DNA of 64,000 bases from Roseiarcus sp963741405. Lineage in GTDB: Bacteria > Pseudomonadota > Alphaproteobacteria > Rhizobiales > Beijerinckiaceae. Where the stretch lies: assembly GCA_963741405.1 (NCBI GenBank), contig CAVUHX010000001.1:62001-126000 (forward strand), written 5' to 3'. Below are positions 8,458-18,071 of this stretch, one piece after another. Made by a program: the position numbers and the translations under genes. Numbering within the stretch: the stretch's first letter is position 1; the number at the start of each line of letters is the position of its first letter. Under the pieces are notes generated by a model. The model did not search any database. It was given only the letters and a program-made list of their open reading frames with translations, and was not told the origin of the DNA.

Positions 8458-8559
8458 GCAGGTCTCCAGATTTCGGCCCGGCTCAACGGCGAGTCGCCCG
8501 ATCCGATCGCCGCCCATGAGAGGGCGAATTGCGGCGTTTTTGTATCCCTCGTCGCGCTT

Positions 8560-10050
8560 CTAGCGGATTTCCGCGATCGTGTCTTCCCGCGCCAATGAAG
8601 TGAACCGCGTCACTTCGGCGTCGAACTGCAGTTCGATCGTTCCGGTGGGACCATGCCGCTGCTTGCCGATGATCACCTCTGCCCGGCCGTGTGCGCTCTC
8701 CATCTGTCCCATCCAGGCGATGTGCTCCTCGGTGCCCGGCCGCGGCTCCTTGTTCTTGAGGTAGTATTCCTCGCGGAAGACGAACAGCACCACGTCGGCG
8801 TCCTGTTCGATCGAGCCAGACTCGCGCAGGTCCGAAAGCTGCGGCCGTTTGTCGTCGCGCTGCTCGACCTGGCGCGAGAGCTGCGACAGGGCGAGGATCG
8901 GCACCGCGAGCTCCTTGGCGAGCGCTTTCAGTCCGGTGGTGATCTCGGTCAGTTCCTGCACGCGATTGTCTCCCCGCGTCTTCGAACCGGAAAGCAGCTG
9001 GATATAATCGATGACCAGAAGGTCGAGGCCCCGCTGGCGTTTCAGGCGTCGGGCGCGGGCCGTGAGCTGGGCGATCGAAATTCCGCCTGTCTGGTCGATG
9101 TAGAACGGAATCTGCTGCATTTCGGCAACCGCGTCGGCGACTCGGTGGAAGTCGCTTTCGGTAATGTCGCCGCGCCGGATCTTGTAGGACGGGACGGCGG
9201 ATTGCTCGGCGATGATGCGGGTCGCGAGCTGCTCGGCCGACATTTCGAGCGAGAAAAAGCCGACGACGCCGCCGTTGGCAGTTTCGACCATCCCGTCGGC
9301 CCGGGTCCGGCCTTCGTAGGCTTTGGCGATGTTGAAGGCGATGTTGGTCGCGAGCGCCGTCTTGCCCATGCCCGGGCGACCGGCGAGGATGACGAGGTCG
9401 GAAGCCTGGAGGCCGCCCATGTAGCGGTCGAGGTCGGTCAGTCCGGTCGCGATGCCGGAGAGCGACCCTTCGCGCTCGTAGGCTTTCGCGGCCATGTCGA
9501 CCGCCACTTTCAGCGCGTCGGAGAAACGCTGGAACCCGCCGTCGTAACGGCCGGTCTCGGCGATCTGGTAGAGGCGCCGCTCCGCCTCCTCGATCTGCTC
9601 GCGCGGACTCGAATCGACCGGTGCGTCGTAGGCGACGTTGACCACGTCCTCGCCGATCGAAATGAGTTCGCGCCGGATGGCCAGATCGTAGATGCTGCGC
9701 CCGTAGTCGTAGGCGTTGATGATGGTTGTCGCTTCGGTCGCGAGGCGGGCCAGATATTGCGGGACGGAAACGCCGCCGAGATCGTGTTCGCCGAGGAAGG
9801 TCTTGAGCGTGATCGGCGTCGCGAGCTTTCCCATCCGAATCATCGAGCCCGCGATCTCATAGATGCGGCGATAAATCTCCTCGACGAAATGTTCACTCTT
9901 GAGAAAATCCGAGACGCGGTCGAAGGCGTCGTTGTTGATCAGGATCGCCCCGAGCAGCGCCTGTTCGGCCTCGAGATTGTTGGGCGGGGTGCGATAGGAT
10001 CGTTCCGGCGCCGCGGCCTGTCGCTGCGCGAACTGCTCGATTGTCGCCAT
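8560..10050 (-). CDS. dnaB: Replicative DNA helicase DnaB
   Basis: A 496-residue helicase that unwinds DNA at the replication fork. The N-terminal domain starts with the diagnostic PPNNLEAEQALLGAILINNDAFD; the RecA-like domain has Walker A GRPGMGKTAL near residue 221, FFSLEMSAEQLATRI, Walker B LLVIDYIQLL and the arginine-finger region KQRHGPTGT near the C-terminus. ATG 10050 begins the family-typical protein; 52 extra in-frame codons upstream are not conserved in character. No rplI or rpsR gene is visible nearby. The opposite strand carries a long open frame that is a high-GC shadow. Confidence 0.96.
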   Translation of the reverse strand: MATIEQFAQRQAAAPERSYRTPPNNLEAEQALLGAILINNDAFDRVSDFLKSEHFVEEIYRRIYEIAGSMIRMGKLATPITLKTFLGEHDLGGVSVPQYLARLATEATTIINAYDYGRSIYDLAIRRELISIGEDVVNVAYDAPVDSSPREQIEEAERRLYQIAETGRYDGGFQRFSDALKVAVDMAAKAYEREGSLSGIATGLTDLDRYMGGLQASDLVILAGRPGMGKTALATNIAFNIAKAYEGRTRADGMVETANGGVVGFFSLEMSAEQLATRIIAEQSAVPSYKIRRGDITESDFHRVADAVAEMQQIPFYIDQTGGISIAQLTARARRLKRQRGLDLLVIDYIQLLSGSKTRGDNRVQELTEITTGLKALAKELAVPILALSQLSRQVEQRDDKRPQLSDLRESGSIEQDADVVLFVFREEYYLKNKEPRPGTEEHIAWMGQMESAHGRAEVIIGKQRHGPTGTIELQFDAEVTRFTSLAREDTIAEIR

Positions 10051-10288
10051 GGGCTTGCGGGCGTCTTTCTTGGGTTGAGATTCAATCGAACGCGGAGCCG
10101 AGCGAATCGGAGCCGCGATGATACGCCCGTGGCCATGCGCGACAAGGCCGCGTCGATTCCGAAAGCGGACATATCGCCGGCCTCCGTCCGAGCCAATGCG
10201 CCTCACATGAATTTGCGCCGCTTGTCCCCGTTATTCACCTCGACCCGACGAAGACGCTTGACTGTGACCGTCCGTTGCGTCGGTGGCG

Positions 10289-11251
10289 CTAACCGCAGAT
10301 GCGTTTTTTCGCCTCGACGTACTCGCGCTCGAGCCGCGCGACGAGATCGGCGACCGGCTGAACGGCCTTGATCGCGCCGATGCCCTGTCCGCTGCCCCAG
10401 ATGTCCCGCCAGGCCTTCGCCTCCGAGGCTCCGCTGGAAGCGAAGTTCATCGACTTCGCTTCGCCCTGGGGCAGGTTGTCCGGATCGAGGCCGGCCTTCG
10501 CGATCGAAGGTCTCAGGTAGTTGCCGAATATGCCGGTGAAGTGGGTCGAGCCGACGATGTGCGACGAATCGCCCTCGACGATCGCCTGTTTGTAGGCGTC
10601 GATCGCGCGTGCTTCTTCGGTCGCGATGAACGCCGAGCCGATATAGGCGAGGTCGGCGCCCATGGCCTGGGCCGCCAGAACGGCGTGGCCGGTCGCGATC
10701 GCCCCCGACAGGAGAAGCGGGCCGTCGAACCACGCGCGGATGTCCTGGATGAGCGCGAAGGGCGAGATCGACCCCGCGTGGCCGCCGGCGCCGGCCGCGA
10801 CGGCGATGAGGCCGTCCGCGCCCTTCTCGACCGCCTTGCGGGCGAACCGGTCGCTGATGATGTCGTGCAGCGTGGTCGCGCCGTAGGCATGCACCGCCGT
10901 GTTGACCTCCTCGCGCGCGCCGAGCGAGGTGATGACGATCGGCGCCTTCCATTTGACCGTCAGTTCCAGGTCCTGCTCGAGACGCGCGTTCGACTTGTGC
11001 ACGATCTGGTTGACTGCGAAGGGCGCCGCCGGCCGATCGGGGTTGGCGCGGTCATGCGCCGCCAGCGCCTCGGTGATCTCGTGCAGCCATTCGTCGAGCT
11101 GCGAGATGGGGCGCGCGTTGAGCGCCGGAAAGGAACCGACGATCCCGGCCTTGCACTGCGCGATGACCAGCGCCGGATGCGAAATGATGAACAGCGGCGC
11201 TCCGACGACTGGCAGGCGCAGCTTAACTTTGATCGTGTGCGGCAACGCCAT
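10289..11251 (-). CDS. Nitronate monooxygenase (2-nitropropane dioxygenase family)
   Basis: FMN-dependent TIM-barrel protein of 320 residues. It starts with LRLPVVGAPLFIISHPALVIAQCKAGIVGSFPALNAR, the classical N-terminal strand and loop, and has AAGAGGHAGSISPFALI, whose GGHxG contains the catalytic histidine, then LSGAIATGHAVLAAQAMGADLAYIGSAF, the flavin-phosphate site. Such enzymes oxidise alkyl nitronates, and some relatives are enoyl reductases, so the exact substrate is uncertain. The ATG at 11251 is preferred to one at 11308 that would add residues shared with the antisense of the neighbouring intron remnant. Confidence 0.88.
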   Translation of the reverse strand: MALPHTIKVKLRLPVVGAPLFIISHPALVIAQCKAGIVGSFPALNARPISQLDEWLHEITEALAAHDRANPDRPAAPFAVNQIVHKSNARLEQDLELTVKWKAPIVITSLGAREEVNTAVHAYGATTLHDIISDRFARKAVEKGADGLIAVAAGAGGHAGSISPFALIQDIRAWFDGPLLLSGAIATGHAVLAAQAMGADLAYIGSAFIATEEARAIDAYKQAIVEGDSSHIVGSTHFTGIFGNYLRPSIAKAGLDPDNLPQGEAKSMNFASSGASEAKAWRDIWGSGQGIGAIKAVQPVADLVARLEREYVEAKKRICG

Positions 11252-11340
11252 CGAGGGCCCCGGGTTCTTGATTGTTCGCAAATAAGCCGATCGGCGTAGC
11301 CTGGGCAAGCGGCCGTTCGTGGCGCGACTCTCACCCCCTG

Positions 11341-11790
11341 TCCCCGCGGCCGGTGCTTGTCGCGGTAGGGACGCTTATTGCTGAGCGCCCCCGAACAGAA
11401 CCGTACGGGCGGCATTCCCGCATACGGCTTCCAACGCGGATGTCAGCGCTGCTCGGGCCAGGAGGTGGAGGATGCGCGGTTTGGGGAGGAAGCCTTCGGC
11501 GAGCTTCGTGATCCGCGACCCTGTCATCCGGTCCTTCTGGCCGCGCCGCCGGAGCGAGCGCAACCAGACGGCGGTGACGTGGTGGCGGAAGTCCGCGAGC
11601 GCCGGAAAGTTGGTCGGCACTGCGTGGTCGTCGAAGAAGCCGGTGACCACCTGCTTCAGCCAGCGCCCCTGCTCGGGGATCGGCTGGTGCATTTGCCCGG
11701 GGCCGGTGTGATGCGCGTAACCTTCACCGTAGAGGACTTTCGCCTCATACTCCTCGCCGGTCTCCCGGCGCACCCCTGTTGGCAGGGAAT
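11341..11790 (-). pseudogene. Group II intron remnant: internally deleted reverse transcriptase/maturase
   Basis: Reading on the minus strand, LYGEGYAHHTGP resembles the region just before the reverse transcriptase of bacterial group II introns, and it runs straight into MHQPIPEQGRWLKQVVTGFF, HAVPTN, FRHHVTAVWLRSLRRRGQ and LPKPRIL, which are the extreme C-terminal part of the same protein. The whole polymerase core is therefore absent. The final tail (MPPVRFCSGALSNKRPYRD) continues in a different frame. GTGCG near 11777 could be the intron 5' end. The unit lies right behind mmcB. Confidence 0.75.
11397..11432 (-). ncRNA. Group II intron domain V hairpin
   Basis: The minus strand reads as a compact hairpin: an AGCCGTA arm with the catalytic AGC, an upper stem GCGG/CCGC closing a GAATG loop, and a returning TACGGTT arm. 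This is the pattern of bacterial group II intron domain V. It overlaps the end of the maturase remnant, which is normal for these introns. The hairpin looks intact although the intron protein is destroyed. Confidence 0.7.
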
Positions 11791-11910
11791 CCGGCCGGGC
11801 TCGCTGCTTCCCCGGATCCTCCTCTTCGCCGCGCGGCGAACTCCAACGGTTCGCGCGATCCAGCGGGATCGGAGCGTCAGCGTCGCGACATTGAAGACTC
11901 CGACGCCGCG

Positions 11911-12384
11911 CTAAATGTCCGGCGCCCCGCTGGGGTCGGCGAGCCGGTGCAGCCGGTCCGCCGCGGCCTGCGCGAAGCGTAGGAGCACGGCGCGGCGGCT
12001 CGCGGAGGCCATGCGCCTGAGATCGGCTTCGCGCAGGATCTCCGCCCCGAATGCGTCGGCGACGATGAGGCCGGCCTCGGCCGGCACGATCTCGACCGAC
12101 GTCTCCCCGGAAATGGCGAAGTAGAGACGATCGCAGCAGGCGGCGTAGTCGCGCCATTTGCGGTCGGCGCGGAGATCCGCGGCCGACGACTTGATCTCGA
12201 CGATCAGCACCTCGCCCTCGCCATTGACCGCGACGACGTCGGCGCGCCGCCCGTCGATCAGCGGCAGCTCCGTCACTGTGGAAAAGCCGCGCGCCCTCAA
12301 GAGCCGGCGCACGCCCCGCGCGATCCTCGAGGCTGTCTCTGACTGCCGGCCGTCCGGCGGGAGGACGAGACGCTCGCCGCTCAT
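11911..12384 (-). CDS. mmcB: MmcB-family putative DNA repair endonuclease
   Basis: A 157-residue protein with an endonuclease-like core: RRADVVAVNGEGEVLIVEIKSSAADLRADRKWRDY contains the D...ExK pattern of PD-(D/E)XK nucleases, followed by YFAISGETSVEIVPAEAGLIVAD. This matches MmcB, a SOS-linked repair protein first described in Caulobacter. Nuclease activity is inferred from the fold. It begins 1-2 bases after the dppF stop, so it is probably cotranscribed with the peptide importer. No SOS box was identified in front of it. Confidence 0.8.
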   Translation of the reverse strand: MSGERLVLPPDGRQSETASRIARGVRRLLRARGFSTVTELPLIDGRRADVVAVNGEGEVLIVEIKSSAADLRADRKWRDYAACCDRLYFAISGETSVEIVPAEAGLIVADAFGAEILREADLRRMASASRRAVLLRFAQAAADRLHRLADPSGAPDI

Positions 12385-12385
12385 C

Positions 12386-13348
12386 TCAGGCCTCGACGGC
12401 GAAACAGGCGACGTCCCGCCCCTGTTTCTTCTCGACCGACGGCTTTTCGCGATGGCAACGGTCGAAGGCGAGCGGACAGCGCGGGTTGAAGGGACAACCG
12501 GGCGGGGGCGCGATCGGCGACGGCGGCTCGCCGGTCAGCATGATGCGTTCGCGCTCCGTGCCGGGGTTCGCCGCCGGCGTCGCCGAGAGGAGCGCGCGGG
12601 TGTAGGGATGCCGGGCGCCGGCGAAGATCGCATCGCGCGAGCCCATCTCGACCACATGGCCGAGATAGATGACCATGACGTCGTCGGCGATGTGGCGGAC
12701 GACCGAAAGATCGTGCGACACGAACACATAGGCGAGGCTGAACTCCTCCTGCAGGCCGGCCAGGAGGTTGAGCACCTGGGCGCGAATCGACACGTCGAGC
12801 GCCGATACCGGCTCGTCGAGCACCAGGATCTCGGGGCGCAGGACAAGGGCGCGGGCGATGGCGATGCGCTGCCGCTGGCCTCCAGAAAACATATGTGGAT
12901 AGCGATGATAGTACTCCTCGCGAAGGCCGACCTTCTCCATGATCGCCAGCGCCGCCGCCTTCCGCTCGGACGCGCTCATCTTCGTGTTGACCAGCAAGGG
13001 CTCCTCCAGCGCCTTGCCGATCGTCTGGCGCGGATTGAGCGAACCGAACGGGTTCTGGAACACCATCTGGATTTCACGGCGCATGCGCCTGCGCCGTTTC
13101 CCATCCGCATGCGCGACATCCTCGCCGTCGATCAGAAGCGTCCCGGCGGTCGGTTGTTCGATGAGGGTCAGAAGCCGGGCGAGCGTCGATTTTCCGGAAC
13201 CCGATTCGCCGACGACCGCCAGCGTCCGGCCCACATCGAGCGAAAAGGAGACGCCAGCCAACGCCTTCAGCGTCGCAGGCGGACGGAAGGCGCCCCGCGA
13301 GACGGAGTAATGGCGGACGAGGTCCCTGGCTTCGAGCGCCGCAGTCAC
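12386..13348 (-). CDS. dppF: Dipeptide/oligopeptide ABC transporter ATPase, DppF type
   Basis: Second ATPase of the importer, 320 residues from GTG 13348. Walker A is GESGSGKST, the signature is FSGGQRQRIAIARAL, Walker B is ILVLDEPVSALD, and the C-terminus carries the oligopeptide-family Cys-rich end (PFNPRCPLAFDRCHREKP), which in relatives holds an iron-sulfur cluster. The GTG start overlaps the dppD stop as GTGA, so translation is coupled; a much longer upstream frame exists but overlaps dppD fully. Powers uptake together with DppD. Confidence 0.9.
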   Translation of the reverse strand: MTAALEARDLVRHYSVSRGAFRPPATLKALAGVSFSLDVGRTLAVVGESGSGKSTLARLLTLIEQPTAGTLLIDGEDVAHADGKRRRRMRREIQMVFQNPFGSLNPRQTIGKALEEPLLVNTKMSASERKAAALAIMEKVGLREEYYHRYPHMFSGGQRQRIAIARALVLRPEILVLDEPVSALDVSIRAQVLNLLAGLQEEFSLAYVFVSHDLSVVRHIADDVMVIYLGHVVEMGSRDAIFAGARHPYTRALLSATPAANPGTERERIMLTGEPPSPIAPPPGCPFNPRCPLAFDRCHREKPSVEKKQGRDVACFAVEA

Positions 13349-14343
13349 GGCCGGGTCTCCTGGAGGGCGTTGGCTTGCGGAACTCCGCGCGCGAGCGGCG
13401 TATGGCAGAGCGCCAGACCGAAGTCGGACGAAGCGGGGCGAGGCGCGAGTCGACGGCATGCTTCGAATGCGAACCCGCAGCGGGGTGAGAACAGGCAGCC
13501 CCTCGGCCGGTCGAATTGCCCCGGCACAACGCCGGGGATCGCCGGAAGCCTGCGTTCGGTCGCCCGCTCCGGCAGCGCGGCGAGGAGGGCCGCGGTATAG
13601 GGGTGGTGCGGATCGTCGAACAGCTCCCGCGTTGTGTTGGCCTCGACCTGCTGGCCCGCATACTGGACGACGACGCGGTCAGCGGTTTCCGCGACGACGC
13701 CCATGTCATGGGTGATCAACACGAGCCCCATGCCGTTGTCGCGCCTGAGCGCGAGGAGAAGTTCGAGGATCTGCGCCTGAATCGTGACGTCGAGCGCCGT
13801 CGTCGGCTCGTCGGCGATGAGGAGCTTCGGCCGGCAGGCGAGCGCCATGGCGATCATCACCCGTTGGCTCATGCCGCCGGAAAGCTGGTGGGGAAAGGAA
13901 CGAACCCTGCGGACGGGATCGGGAATCCCGACCTCCGCCAGAAGCTCCAGAATGCGCTTTTCGCGCGTCTTGCGGTCGAGCCCGAGATGGGCCTTCAGCG
14001 CCTCGCCAATCTGGAAGCCGACGGTATAGCAGGGATTCAGCGAGGACATCGGCTCCTGGAAGATCATCGCCAGGTCCTTGCCGGCGAGCCGGCGACGCTG
14101 GCTCGGCGACATCGCCATGAGGTCGGCGCCGTCGAAGGCCATGCGGTCGGTGGTGACGGTCGCGGTCGGCGGCAGGAGGCCCATCACCGCGAGCATCGCC
14201 ACCGACTTGCCCGACCCCGATTCGCCGACGATGGCGAGCACCTCGTTGCGATCCACGGCGACGTCGACGCCGTCGACAGCCATGAACGCGCCGCGGCGGG
14301 TGGCGAAGGAGACGGACAGGTTGCGGATTTCGAGAAGCGGCAT
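13345..14343 (-). CDS. dppD: Dipeptide/oligopeptide ABC transporter ATPase, DppD type
   Basis: First ATPase of the importer, 332 residues from ATG 14343. It has Walker A GESGSGKSVA, signature LSGGMSQRVMIAMALA, Walker B LLIADEPTTALDVTIQ and the terminal Cys motif (GCLFSPRCGFAFEACR). The start is 2 bases beyond the dppC stop; a 194-codon upstream extension of the open frame overlaps dppC and is non-coding. Heterodimer with DppF expected. Confidence 0.9.
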   Translation of the reverse strand: MPLLEIRNLSVSFATRRGAFMAVDGVDVAVDRNEVLAIVGESGSGKSVAMLAVMGLLPPTATVTTDRMAFDGADLMAMSPSQRRRLAGKDLAMIFQEPMSSLNPCYTVGFQIGEALKAHLGLDRKTREKRILELLAEVGIPDPVRRVRSFPHQLSGGMSQRVMIAMALACRPKLLIADEPTTALDVTIQAQILELLLALRRDNGMGLVLITHDMGVVAETADRVVVQYAGQQVEANTTRELFDDPHHPYTAALLAALPERATERRLPAIPGVVPGQFDRPRGCLFSPRCGFAFEACRRLAPRPASSDFGLALCHTPLARGVPQANALQETRP

Positions 14344-14345
14344 CC

Positions 14346-15278
14346 TCAGCTCCGCCGCATCTTCGGATCGAGCGCGTCGCGAAGCCCGTCGCCGGCGAGG
14401 TTGATCGCGACGACGGTGATCAGGATTGCGAGGCCCGGCAGGGTGACGATCCAGGGATCGGAACGGATGAATTCGCGCGAGTCCGCCAGCATCGAGCCCC
14501 ATTCCGGCGTTGGCGGCTGGGCTCCGAGGCCGAGGAACCCAAGCCCCGCCGCCTCGAGGATGGCGTCGGAGACGCCAAGGGCAGCCATCACGATGAGCGG
14601 GGCGAGGCAATTGGGCAGCACCGTCGACCAGGCGAGCCTGAACGGACCGACTCCGGCGACCCGCGCCGCGGTCACATAATCCTTGTTGAGCTCGCCGAGC
14701 GCGGAAGCGCGCACGAGGCGCACGTAGCGCGGCAAATAGACGATCGTCACCGCGACGATGGTGTTCATGAGACTCGGCCCCAGCACCGCGACGACGAGAA
14801 TGGCCAGCACCAGGCTCGGCACCGCCATGATGAGGTCCATAAGCCGCGTCACGGCGACGTCGACGACCGGTCCGGTCATCGCGGCAAGCAGACCGACCAC
14901 GGTCCCGATGACGAACGAGACGCACATCACCGAAAAGCCGATGAACAGCGAAACCCGCGCTCCGAAGATGAGGCGTGAGAGCATGTCATGGCCGTCGCCG
15001 TCGGTGCCGAGGACGAAGCGCCACGAGCCGCCGGATTCCCAGACCGGCGGCGCCCGCACGGCGTCGCGGAATTGTTCGATTGGCGAATCGGGCGCAACGA
15101 CATTGGCGGCCAGCGCCAGCACGAGGACTAGGCCAAACACCGCGAGCCCGAAAACCGCGCCCTTGTTCTCCCCGAATGCGGCCCAGAAGGCCGCCAGCGG
15201 AGAGGGCTGCGCCAGAACCTCCGCCGCGCTCTCGTCAACGGCGGGCGGAACGCCGGCGGCGGGGAGTTCAGCGTCCAT
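14346..15278 (-). CDS. dppC: Peptide ABC transporter permease, DppC type
   Basis: Inner-membrane permease of 310 residues with about six hydrophobic segments. The N-terminal FGENKGAVFGLAVFGLVLVLAL segment and GTDGDGHDMLSRLIFGARVSL are characteristic of the DppC/OppC subfamily; the ATPase-coupling loop is near KDYVTAARVAGVG...STVLPNCLAPLIV (EAA motif). Overlaps dppB by 11 bases, showing tight coupling. Confidence 0.92.
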   Translation of the reverse strand: MDAELPAAGVPPAVDESAAEVLAQPSPLAAFWAAFGENKGAVFGLAVFGLVLVLALAANVVAPDSPIEQFRDAVRAPPVWESGGSWRFVLGTDGDGHDMLSRLIFGARVSLFIGFSVMCVSFVIGTVVGLLAAMTGPVVDVAVTRLMDLIMAVPSLVLAILVVAVLGPSLMNTIVAVTIVYLPRYVRLVRASALGELNKDYVTAARVAGVGPFRLAWSTVLPNCLAPLIVMAALGVSDAILEAAGLGFLGLGAQPPTPEWGSMLADSREFIRSDPWIVTLPGLAILITVVAINLAGDGLRDALDPKMRRS

Positions 15279-16281
15279 GACTGATCCGCGGGTCGATCGC
15301 GCCGTAAATGAGGTCGACGATCAGGTTCACCAGAATGACCACCGCGGAAACCAGCATCACGCCGCCCTGCAGGGCCGGATAGTCGCGGCGGCCGATCAAC
15401 TCGATCAGCCACTTGCCTACGCCCGGCCAGGAAAAAATCGTCTCCGTCAGCACGGCGCCGGCCATCAGGCCGGACACCGAGAGGCCGATCACCGTCACCA
15501 CCGGCAGGAGCGCGTTGCGCAGTGCGTGCACGCCGATGACGCGGCCCGGCGACAGACCCTTGGCGCGGGCGGTGCGCACATAGTCCTCGTTCAGGACCTC
15601 CAGCATGGAGGAACGCGTCATGCGCGCGATCACGCCGAGCGGCACGGTGCCGAGCACGACCGCCGGCAGAACGAGATGGCGAAGCGCATCGAGAAAAGCG
15701 CCCGGCTGATCGGACATCAGCGCGTCGATCGTCATGAAGCCGGTAGGCTGGTCGAAGTAATAGTTGATCAGGTCGATGCGGCCGGACACCGGCAGGAGCC
15801 CGAGCTTGACCGAGACGAACATGATGAGCAGCAGGCCCCACCAGAAGATCGGCATCGAATAGCCAAACAGCGACACGGTCATCAACGCTTGGTCGAACAC
15901 GCTGCCCCGCTTGACGGCTGCAATCGCGCCGGCCGGTACCCCGACGAGAACCGCGAACATCATGGCGAAGAACGACAACTCCAGCGTCGCCGGAAATAGC
16001 GTCAGGAACTCGGTCAGCACTTTCTGCTGGGTCGACAGCGACACGCCGAAGTCGCCGTGCGCGAGCTTCCACACATAGTCGAAAAACTGCTTCCACAGCG
16101 GCTGGTCGAGCCCGAGCTGATGACGGAAGAAAGCGAGCCTTTCCGGCGAAATCCCATGCTCGCCGACTCTGACCTCGACGGGGTCGCCGGGGACAAGGCG
16201 GATCGCGACGAAGGTGAGAAACATCAGCGCCAGAAACGTCGGGATCGTCAGCGCGACGCGGCGGAGAAAGTAAGCAAGCAT
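15268..16281 (-). CDS. dppB: Peptide ABC transporter permease, DppB type
   Basis: Inner-membrane permease of 337 residues. The start MLAYFLRRVALTIPTFLALM is the classical DppB first transmembrane helix; GDPVEVRVGEHGISPERL is the conserved periplasmic loop, and EDYVRTARAKGLSPGRVIGVHALRNALLPVVTVIG is the coupling EAA loop. It follows the binding-protein gene by about 50 bases and overlaps dppC. Confidence 0.93.
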   Translation of the reverse strand: MLAYFLRRVALTIPTFLALMFLTFVAIRLVPGDPVEVRVGEHGISPERLAFFRHQLGLDQPLWKQFFDYVWKLAHGDFGVSLSTQQKVLTEFLTLFPATLELSFFAMMFAVLVGVPAGAIAAVKRGSVFDQALMTVSLFGYSMPIFWWGLLLIMFVSVKLGLLPVSGRIDLINYYFDQPTGFMTIDALMSDQPGAFLDALRHLVLPAVVLGTVPLGVIARMTRSSMLEVLNEDYVRTARAKGLSPGRVIGVHALRNALLPVVTVIGLSVSGLMAGAVLTETIFSWPGVGKWLIELIGRRDYPALQGGVMLVSAVVILVNLIVDLIYGAIDPRISHGR

Positions 16282-16330
16282 TGCCTGTCCGAGGACGCCC
16301 GGCTCCGTCCTTCAGGGGACAGAGCCGGCC

Positions 16331-17920
16331 CTATTGGATATCAACACCTTCAAACGCATGTGTGCCGAGCGGGCTCTGCTTGTAGCCCGTCACATTGGAC
16401 CGCGTCGCTTCGAACACGATCGAATGAGCGAGGAGCAACTCGGGCGCCTCGTCATGTTCGATTTCCTGCATCCGCTGATAGAGCTTGGAGCGCTCGGCCT
16501 GATCCGAAACAACCCGGGCCTTGACGAGCAGGTCATTGAACTCGGCGTTGCACCATTTCGGAATATTGTTCCCGGCCGGCTTGCCATCGGGGCAGCCCAA
16601 CAGGAAAAAGAAATTGTCGGGGTCGCCGTTGTCGCCGGTCCAGCCCATCTGTCCGGTCATGTCCTCGCCGCTTTCCAGGCGCTTGCGGTACTCGCCCCAT
16701 TCGTAAGTGACGAGCTTGGCGTTGACGCCAATCTTGGCGAGATCGGCCTGCATCATCTCGCCGATGCGCTTGCCGTTGGGGTTGTAGGGGCGCTGCACGG
16801 GCTGGTACCAAAGGTCGATGTCGAGCGGGGTCTGGACGCCGGCGGCGGCGAGCATCGCCTTCGCCTTCTCCGGGTCGTACGGGTAGTCGACGATCTTGTC
16901 GTCGTAGGACCACATGGTCGGCGGGATCAGCGTCTTGGCCTTCTCGCCGGCGCCGAGATAGACGTCCTTGACGATGGCGTCGCGGTCAATCGCCATCGAA
17001 AGCGCCTGCCGCACCTCCTTCTTGTCGAACGGGGGCTTCTGGTTGTTGAACGCCCAGTAGGCGACGTTGAGTCCCGGGGCGTGGATCACCTTGAGGGACG
17101 TATCCTTCTCCATTTCCGCGAGGTCGGCCGGGCGCGGATAGGCATTGACGTGGCACTCGCCGGCTTTCAGCTTGGCGTAGCGGGCGGTCGCGTCGGGCGT
17201 GATGGCGAAGATGAGGTCGTCAACCAGCGGCTTCTCGCCGTAGAAGTCCTTGTTCGCCTTGTACCGGATCACCGAGTCCTTCTGGTAGGCGACGAACGAG
17301 AACGGGCCGGTGCCGACCGGCGCCTGATCGAACTGCTCCGGCGTTCCCTTCTTGAGCAGGAAGTCGGCGTATTCCTTCGACCCGATCGCCATGAAGTCCA
17401 TCGCCAGATTGGCGAGAATGGCGACGTTCGGCGTCTTCAGCTTCATGACGACGGTTTGGTCGTCGGTCTTCTCGACCGACTTGAGAAGGGTCGGCATGTC
17501 CATGTCGTTGAAGTAGTCGTACTTGCCGCCTGAAACCTTGAAATAGGGATGGTCCGGCTTCCATTGGCGGTCGATCGACCAGAGGACGTCGTCGGCGTTG
17601 AATTCGCGCGTCGGCTTGAAGTCCTTCAGCGAATGGAACTTCACGCCCTTGCGCAGATGGAACGTGATCGTCTTTCCGCCATCGGTCACCTCCCAGCTCT
17701 CGGCCAGGCCCGGCACGACCTCGGTCGTGCCGCGCTTGAACTCCGTCAAGCGATTGTAGACAGGACGCGCCGCGTCGAAACTGGTGCCGGTCGTGTTGAT
17801 CGCGGGAGTGAAATTCTCGGGGCTGCCCTCCGAGCAGTAGACGAGCGTCTTGGCCGAGGCCGCGCCGGCGACGGCGACCAGCGCCGCCACCCCGAGGCTG
17901 GCCAACGTGATGGCTTTCAT
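16331..17920 (-). CDS. dppA: Peptide-binding periplasmic protein, DppA-like (SBP family 5)
   Basis: A 529-residue solute-binding protein. A cleavable signal peptide (MKAITLASLGVAALVAVAGAASA) is followed by KTLVYCSEGSPENFTPAINTTGTSFDAARPVYNRL, the N-terminal hallmark of DppA. The internal NQKPPFDKKEVRQALSMAIDRDAIV is the usual family 5 segment. ATG 17920 has a strong AGGAGG Shine-Dalgarno; the in-frame ATG 11 codons upstream lacks one. It heads the dppABCDF operon and probably binds dipeptides, haem or opine-like ligands; the ligand is not deducible here. Confidence 0.93.
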   Translation of the reverse strand: MKAITLASLGVAALVAVAGAASAKTLVYCSEGSPENFTPAINTTGTSFDAARPVYNRLTEFKRGTTEVVPGLAESWEVTDGGKTITFHLRKGVKFHSLKDFKPTREFNADDVLWSIDRQWKPDHPYFKVSGGKYDYFNDMDMPTLLKSVEKTDDQTVVMKLKTPNVAILANLAMDFMAIGSKEYADFLLKKGTPEQFDQAPVGTGPFSFVAYQKDSVIRYKANKDFYGEKPLVDDLIFAITPDATARYAKLKAGECHVNAYPRPADLAEMEKDTSLKVIHAPGLNVAYWAFNNQKPPFDKKEVRQALSMAIDRDAIVKDVYLGAGEKAKTLIPPTMWSYDDKIVDYPYDPEKAKAMLAAAGVQTPLDIDLWYQPVQRPYNPNGKRIGEMMQADLAKIGVNAKLVTYEWGEYRKRLESGEDMTGQMGWTGDNGDPDNFFFLLGCPDGKPAGNNIPKWCNAEFNDLLVKARVVSDQAERSKLYQRMQEIEHDEAPELLLAHSIVFEATRSNVTGYKQSPLGTHAFEGVDIQ

Positions 17921-18071
17921 AGATTTCCTCCTGACAAGCCCGCGCTTGCGCACCGGCCCGCAGCTTCTACCGCAAGGCCATGCTCCCGCGCCAGAAAACG
18001 CAAGCCATCAAAACCTTTTTCGGGTCAAACGCAATGGCTCCGCCGTCGGAGGGCGCCTGCCGAGGGGAAAG

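Noticed and set aside
8653..10371. A 572-codon plus-strand frame opposite dnaB
   Set aside because: Antisense shadow of a conserved helicase; no family similarity.
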